From: Lentimicrobiaceae bacterium
GTDB taxonomy: Bacteria; Bacteroidota; Bacteroidia; Bacteroidales; SKPS01
Length of the DNA: 14,989 bases
Assembly (NCBI GenBank): GCA_007119395.1
Contig: SKPS01000100.1
Coordinates: 1-14,989, forward strand
Reading direction: 5' to 3'
Part shown: one piece after another, positions 14,464 through 14,989 of the stretch
How positions within the stretch are numbered: the stretch's first letter is position 1
Layout of the letters: each line of letters starts with the position of its first letter
Translations under genes and position numbers: made by a program
The notes under the pieces: generated by a model
Databases searched by the model: none
Told to the model about the DNA's origin: nothing
The model's input: the letters and a program-made list of their open reading frames with translations, nothing else

Positions 14464-14989
14464 TACATAAGCTGTGAAAAGATCACCAAAAACAACAGGT
14501 AACCCACTCCGAAACCACCATACACCTCCCCCTGCCGGTGACTTCCCAAAAACAACCGGGCAAAAGCAAGCATCCCTCCTATGGCAACCAACACCACCGT
14601 TGGCAGAAACATCGCCCCGGGGAAATGGGGGGCCAGTCCATGCAACAATCCGAGTGCCCCGCCAATGCCCATCATGTGCAGACTCACCTTCCACCGCAAA
14701 TTAATCAACATTGCCACCAATACCAATGCAGTGGCACTCAGCAATATAAGCGCATATACCGGAGGGAGTCCCATCCGCAGGAAATAGCGGTATGCCAGAT
14801 AATAGACAATGCCCGTAAGCAAATAGGGAATGGTACGTTCGGCGCGATCCTCCATCTGAAGCGTGGAGATACGCCCTACACTGCGCAACATCCCCATCAA
14901 CAAGACAGGGATCAGAACCGTAAACAAAAACACCAGCAACACCAGCATCCAGCGAAACGGTGCCACCTGAGCCGACAGATACCCCGGCA
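14463..14989 (-). CDS. PAP2-type membrane phosphatase (C-terminal part, runs off the window)
   Basis: About 174 residues are visible; the frame stays open to the window edge, so the start lies outside. A GTG at 14966 is in frame but a start there would lose part of the fold. Roughly six hydrophobic segments are seen. The PAP2 signature appears in order: D-R-A-E-R-T-I-P-Y resembling motif 1, K-V-S-L-H as motif 2 (S-x-H), and A-R-L-F-L-G-S-H-R-Q-G-E-V as motif 3 with its Arg and His. Members remove phosphate from lipid phosphates such as phosphatidate or undecaprenyl diphosphate at the membrane; the substrate here is unknown. It converges on lipA-lipB across 738 bases of repeat-rich DNA and ends in its own terminator. 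Confidence 0.65.
   Translation of the reverse strand, partial: PGYLSAQVAPFRWMLVLLVFLFTVLIPVLLMGMLRSVGRISTLQMEDRAERTIPYLLTGIVYYLAYRYFLRMGLPPVYALILLSATALVLVAMLINLRWKVSLHMMGIGGALGLLHGLAPHFPGAMFLPTVVLVAIGGMLAFARLFLGSHRQGEVYGGFGVGYLLFLVIFSQLM

Noticed and set aside
14231..14470. Small forward and reverse frames across 14225-14470 as hypothetical genes
   Set aside because: Their sequences are translations of the CACAAAG hairpin repeat, with no start signal or coding character.

Overview
The window looks like chromosomal DNA of a Bacteroidota bacterium, most likely a member of the Bacteroidales or a near relative, with moderate GC. This rests on four things: -7 promoter elements of the Bacteroidota type (TAnnTTTG) just upstream of tetR, the sirtuin gene and lipA; an almost complete lack of Shine-Dalgarno sequences; the sequence style of the proteins (a sirtuin without a zinc tetrad, an efflux operon headed by TetR); and short-period intergenic repeats. 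The assignment is from sequence style only.

Layout. (1) 1-269: a possible gene tail (2-121), then a promoter region. (2) 270-6850, + strand: a tightly packed efflux operon of five genes: TetR-type repressor, TolC-like outer-membrane channel, lipoprotein membrane-fusion protein, HAE-1-type RND pump, and a small PII-like protein. (3) 6851-6922: nine copies of an 8-bp repeat starting on the base after the last stop codon of the operon. (4) 6967-7656: a class III sirtuin lacking the zinc cysteines. (5) 7764-9212: an MltF-like membrane-anchored lytic transglycosylase. (6) 9213-11990, - strand: complete DNA polymerase I with all three active domains; its stop codon touches the stop codon of the transglycosylase gene. 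(7) 12107-13724: lipA and lipB, overlapping by 14 bases and divergent from polA. (8) 13725-14462: a 738-base gene-free stretch. It is bounded by two inverted copies of a terminator-like repeat and holds two separate long imperfect inverted repeats. (9) 14463-14989, - strand: the C-terminal part of a PAP2-type membrane phosphatase that runs off the window.

How the genes work together. The efflux genes would build one tripartite pump across both membranes under local repressor control, with the PII-like protein as a candidate sensor or modulator of the pump. LipB moves octanoyl from acyl carrier protein to lipoyl domains and LipA inserts the two sulfurs, giving protein-bound lipoate. The sirtuin, transglycosylase, polA and PAP2 genes are housekeeping or envelope functions with no evident link to each other. 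I found no phage, transposase, CRISPR array, tRNA or rRNA. The least explained parts are the PII-like gene tied to an HAE-1 pump and the structured non-coding block at 13.85-14.46 kb.
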